From positions 1-16,316 of the forward strand of contig CAMBXJ010000036.1 in NCBI GenBank assembly GCA_945871455.1: a stretch of DNA of 16,316 bases, in the 5' to 3' direction. The notes under the pieces were generated by a model. The model saw only the letters and a list, made by a program, of their open reading frames with translations. It had not been told where the DNA came from and did not search any database. Within the stretch, counting starts at the first letter, position 1. Every line of letters starts with the position of its first letter. Both the position numbers and the translations under genes were made by a program. Below, piece after piece: positions 14,710 to 16,316 of the stretch. Origin of the DNA: Asaia bogorensis (GTDB taxonomy: Bacteria; Pseudomonadota; Alphaproteobacteria; Acetobacterales; Acetobacteraceae).

Positions 14710-15689
14710 TTCAGCTTGTTCCAGCGATTGACCTGGCCCCCTGGTTTGACGGAACCGAAGACGGCAAGGACAGGATCGCCCGCCAGGTGTCCGCTGCTTG
14801 CGAAACGATCGGCTTCCTGGTCATCACCGGCCATGGCGTACCGCAAGACCTGATCGACGAGGCCTTCACAACCGTCGGTGCGTTCTACAATCTGCCACAG
14901 GCGGAAAAGGACCGTTGGCGCCCCGCCGACAGCGCCTCACCCCGCGGCTATCACGCGATTGAAACCAAAAACCTCGCAAAAACGCTTGGCTATGACAATC
15001 CGCCCGACCTGCGGGAACAGTTCTATCTGGGGCCCATGGTGGACCGGTCGGCGCGGTTCGCCCATTTTCCCGACGCCGCGGGTCTTTATGCCGGCAATGT
15101 CTGGCCGGACAATCCGGCATCGTATCGGACAGTGATGACCCGCTACTACCTGACATTGGAAGCCCTGGGCCGGACCTTGATGCATGTCTTCGCACGCGCT
15201 CTCGACACCGAGGAGAGCTATTTCGACGACAAGATCGACCGCCATTTCTCGACGCTCCCGGCCAACCACTACCCGCCGCCGACCGGCGATCCCAAGCCAG
15301 GGCAAGTCCGGTGTGGCGAGCACACCGATTTCGGCAGCCTCACGATCCTGGCGCTGAATGACGCGCCTGGCGGCCTGCAAGTCAAGCATCGTGATGGGAC
15401 CTGGCTCGATGTGACGGCGGACAGGGGCCAGTTCATCGTCAATATCGGCGACATGATGCAGCGCTGGACCAACGACCGGTGGTTGTCCAACCTGCATCGG
15501 GTCGTCAATCCACCCGCCGAACTGCGCGCCACCAGCCGGCGGCTGTCGATCGGATATTTCCTGCACCCCAACTACGATACGGAAATCGCCTGCCTGCCAA
15601 GCTGCGTCGACGCAGCGAACCCGTTACGCTATCCTACCGTGCGGGCGGGCGACCTGATGCACCAGAAGCTCCGCGCCCGGGCCGCCTGA
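14706..15689 (+). CDS. isopenicillin N synthase-family Fe(II)-dependent oxygenase (2OG dioxygenase fold)
   Basis: A 327-residue cytoplasmic non-haem iron oxygenase. The N-terminal DIOX_N-type domain has IDLAPWF and ETIGFLVITGHGVP (about 33-46) and a YNLPQAEKDRW block (61-71). The double-stranded beta-helix core has the iron triad H206-x-D208 in CGEHTDFGSLTIL and H264 in WLSNLHRVV, followed by RLS at 279-281, the usual RxS pair that anchors the 2-oxoglutarate carboxylate. All metal ligands are present, so it should be active. Relatives include isopenicillin N synthase, plant gibberellin and ethylene-forming enzymes, and many bacterial proteins of unknown substrate. It is translationally coupled to the MmgE/PrpD gene (ATGA) and most likely works in the same pathway. 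There is nothing to suggest beta-lactam biosynthesis nearby. Confidence 0.93.
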   Translation: MIQLVPAIDLAPWFDGTEDGKDRIARQVSAACETIGFLVITGHGVPQDLIDEAFTTVGAFYNLPQAEKDRWRPADSASPRGYHAIETKNLAKTLGYDNPPDLREQFYLGPMVDRSARFAHFPDAAGLYAGNVWPDNPASYRTVMTRYYLTLEALGRTLMHVFARALDTEESYFDDKIDRHFSTLPANHYPPPTGDPKPGQVRCGEHTDFGSLTILALNDAPGGLQVKHRDGTWLDVTADRGQFIVNIGDMMQRWTNDRWLSNLHRVVNPPAELRATSRRLSIGYFLHPNYDTEIACLPSCVDAANPLRYPTVRAGDLMHQKLRARAA

Positions 15690-15716
15690 CCTTGTGCTCG
15701 TCTTGAAAGCCGTTCC

Positions 15717-15734
15717 CGCGAGCAGTCCCTCGCG
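15717..15734. terminator. hairpin between convergent genes, weak terminator candidate
   Basis: CGCGAG-cagtcc-CTCGCG, a perfect 6-base stem, lies 28 bases after the dioxygenase stop in the 165-base gap between two convergent genes. There is no T-run. The rest of the gap holds nothing I recognise. Confidence 0.35.
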
Positions 15735-15854
15735 CGCGGGGCATCCTGTTGATCGTTCACGCAAGCCCGACCGAGGCCAAGACTACGGCCCTGATCGGTT
15801 TCGTGCGGCGCCCCATGCCGCCTTACCCAGGCCAGGGCGCCGGTTCACTTCTCC

Positions 15855-16316
15855 TTACGCGATGGGATCCAGCACAACGACCGGGATCTCTCGCGGGGTC
15901 TTCTTCTCGTAGTCCGCGTAGGGCGGCCAGAACTTCAGGGACTCCTGCCACAGGCTCGCCCGTTCGGCGCCGCTCGTCGTGCGGGCGCGCGCCTTGACCG
16001 TCTTCGTCCCGACCTGAACCTCGACCTCGGGATGGGCAAGAAGGTTCTTGTACCAACCCGGATGGTCGGGGGCGCCGCCCTTCGACGCGACGATGATGTA
16101 GCTGTCCCCGGCCATCCCATAGAATAGCGGGAAAATGAACTTCTCCCCGGATTTGCGCCCCGTCGTAATCAACAGCAACGACGGCACGATCATCTCGGAA
16201 TACCCGGGCGGGGTGACCTTGTACATGTGCCCATCGGTCCCGCCACTGCTGAGGTAGCGGTTGGTATGCTCCAGCATCCATCCCGGAAGATTGGGAGCAA
16301 GCTTGGCGTCGGTCAT
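15855..16316 (-). CDS. nitroreductase / deazaflavin-dependent (F420-type) oxidoreductase family protein
   Basis: A 153-residue split-barrel protein of the deazaflavin-dependent nitroreductase family (DDN-like, PF04075 type). The core motif LLLITTGRKSGEKFIFPLFY (47-66), IIVASKGGAPDHPGWYKNLLAHPEVEVQVG (74-103) and the C-terminal PREIPVVVLDP are characteristic; the TTGRKSG and SKGGAP...W..NL segments line the cofactor pocket in known members. Actinobacterial members use F420H2 to reduce quinones or nitro compounds; many proteobacterial homologues exist whose cofactor (F420, FMN or none) is not established. The gene begins exactly at the window edge, so its ribosome site cannot be seen and a further upstream start is possible, although a length of about 150 is normal. 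It is convergent with the dioxygenase gene. Confidence 0.88.
   Translation of the reverse strand: MTDAKLAPNLPGWMLEHTNRYLSSGGTDGHMYKVTPPGYSEMIVPSLLLITTGRKSGEKFIFPLFYGMAGDSYIIVASKGGAPDHPGWYKNLLAHPEVEVQVGTKTVKARARTTSGAERASLWQESLKFWPPYADYEKKTPREIPVVVLDPIA

Noticed and set aside
14706..15689. Beta-lactam biosynthesis suggested by the isopenicillin N synthase similarity
   Set aside because: No ACV synthetase, acyltransferase or other antibiotic gene nearby, and the family is mostly other bacterial oxygenases.

Overview
The window is GC-rich DNA from a proteobacterium, most likely an alphaproteobacterium of the Rhodospirillales/Acetobacteraceae/Bradyrhizobium type. This rests on the codon bias, long antisense shadow frames, a cobalt-type nitrile hydratase operon, an OxyR of proteobacterial type and a form II CoxL-like molybdoenzyme. 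It reads as a chromosomal accessory region rich in enzymes acting on C-N bonds (amides, nitriles, carbamoyl amino acids), with no phage, CRISPR, rRNA, tRNA or transposase gene visible.

Left part (1-5300, all minus strand): oxyR (4034-4978), then an N-acyl-D-amino-acid deacylase-like amidohydrolase (2161-3864), then 30 bases later a xanthine dehydrogenase-family molybdopterin subunit that runs off the left edge. The last two look like one operon. A 16-base inverted repeat lies just upstream of oxyR.

Middle (5270-8013): a polytopic GT39/GT-C-like membrane protein on the minus strand containing an in-frame 15-base tandem repeat, followed by about 1 kb without an intact gene. That stretch holds a large REP-like hairpin, an AT-richer tract, and the remains of an FG-GAP (integrin-type) repeat protein on the minus strand.

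Nitrile hydratase block (8004-10439, plus strand): a small cysteine-rich YkgJ-like protein, then nthA, nthB and the nitrile hydratase accessory protein, the last three tightly coupled. The CTLCSC metal motif predicts a low-spin Co(III) enzyme converting nitriles to amides. No amidase gene is in the window to take the amide further. A strong hairpin separates this operon from the convergent TPR gene.

Right part (10565-16316): a TTC38-like TPR protein and an N-carbamoyl-D-amino-acid hydrolase on the minus strand, separated by an intergenic region with three inverted repeats. Divergent from the hydrolase is a translationally coupled pair on the plus strand: an MmgE/PrpD-family protein and an isopenicillin-N-synthase-like Fe(II) dioxygenase. 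A deazaflavin/F420-type nitroreductase-family protein on the minus strand closes the window. The divergent hydrolase / MmgE-PrpD / dioxygenase set is the best candidate here for an uncharacterised catabolic module, but its substrate cannot be read from the sequence.
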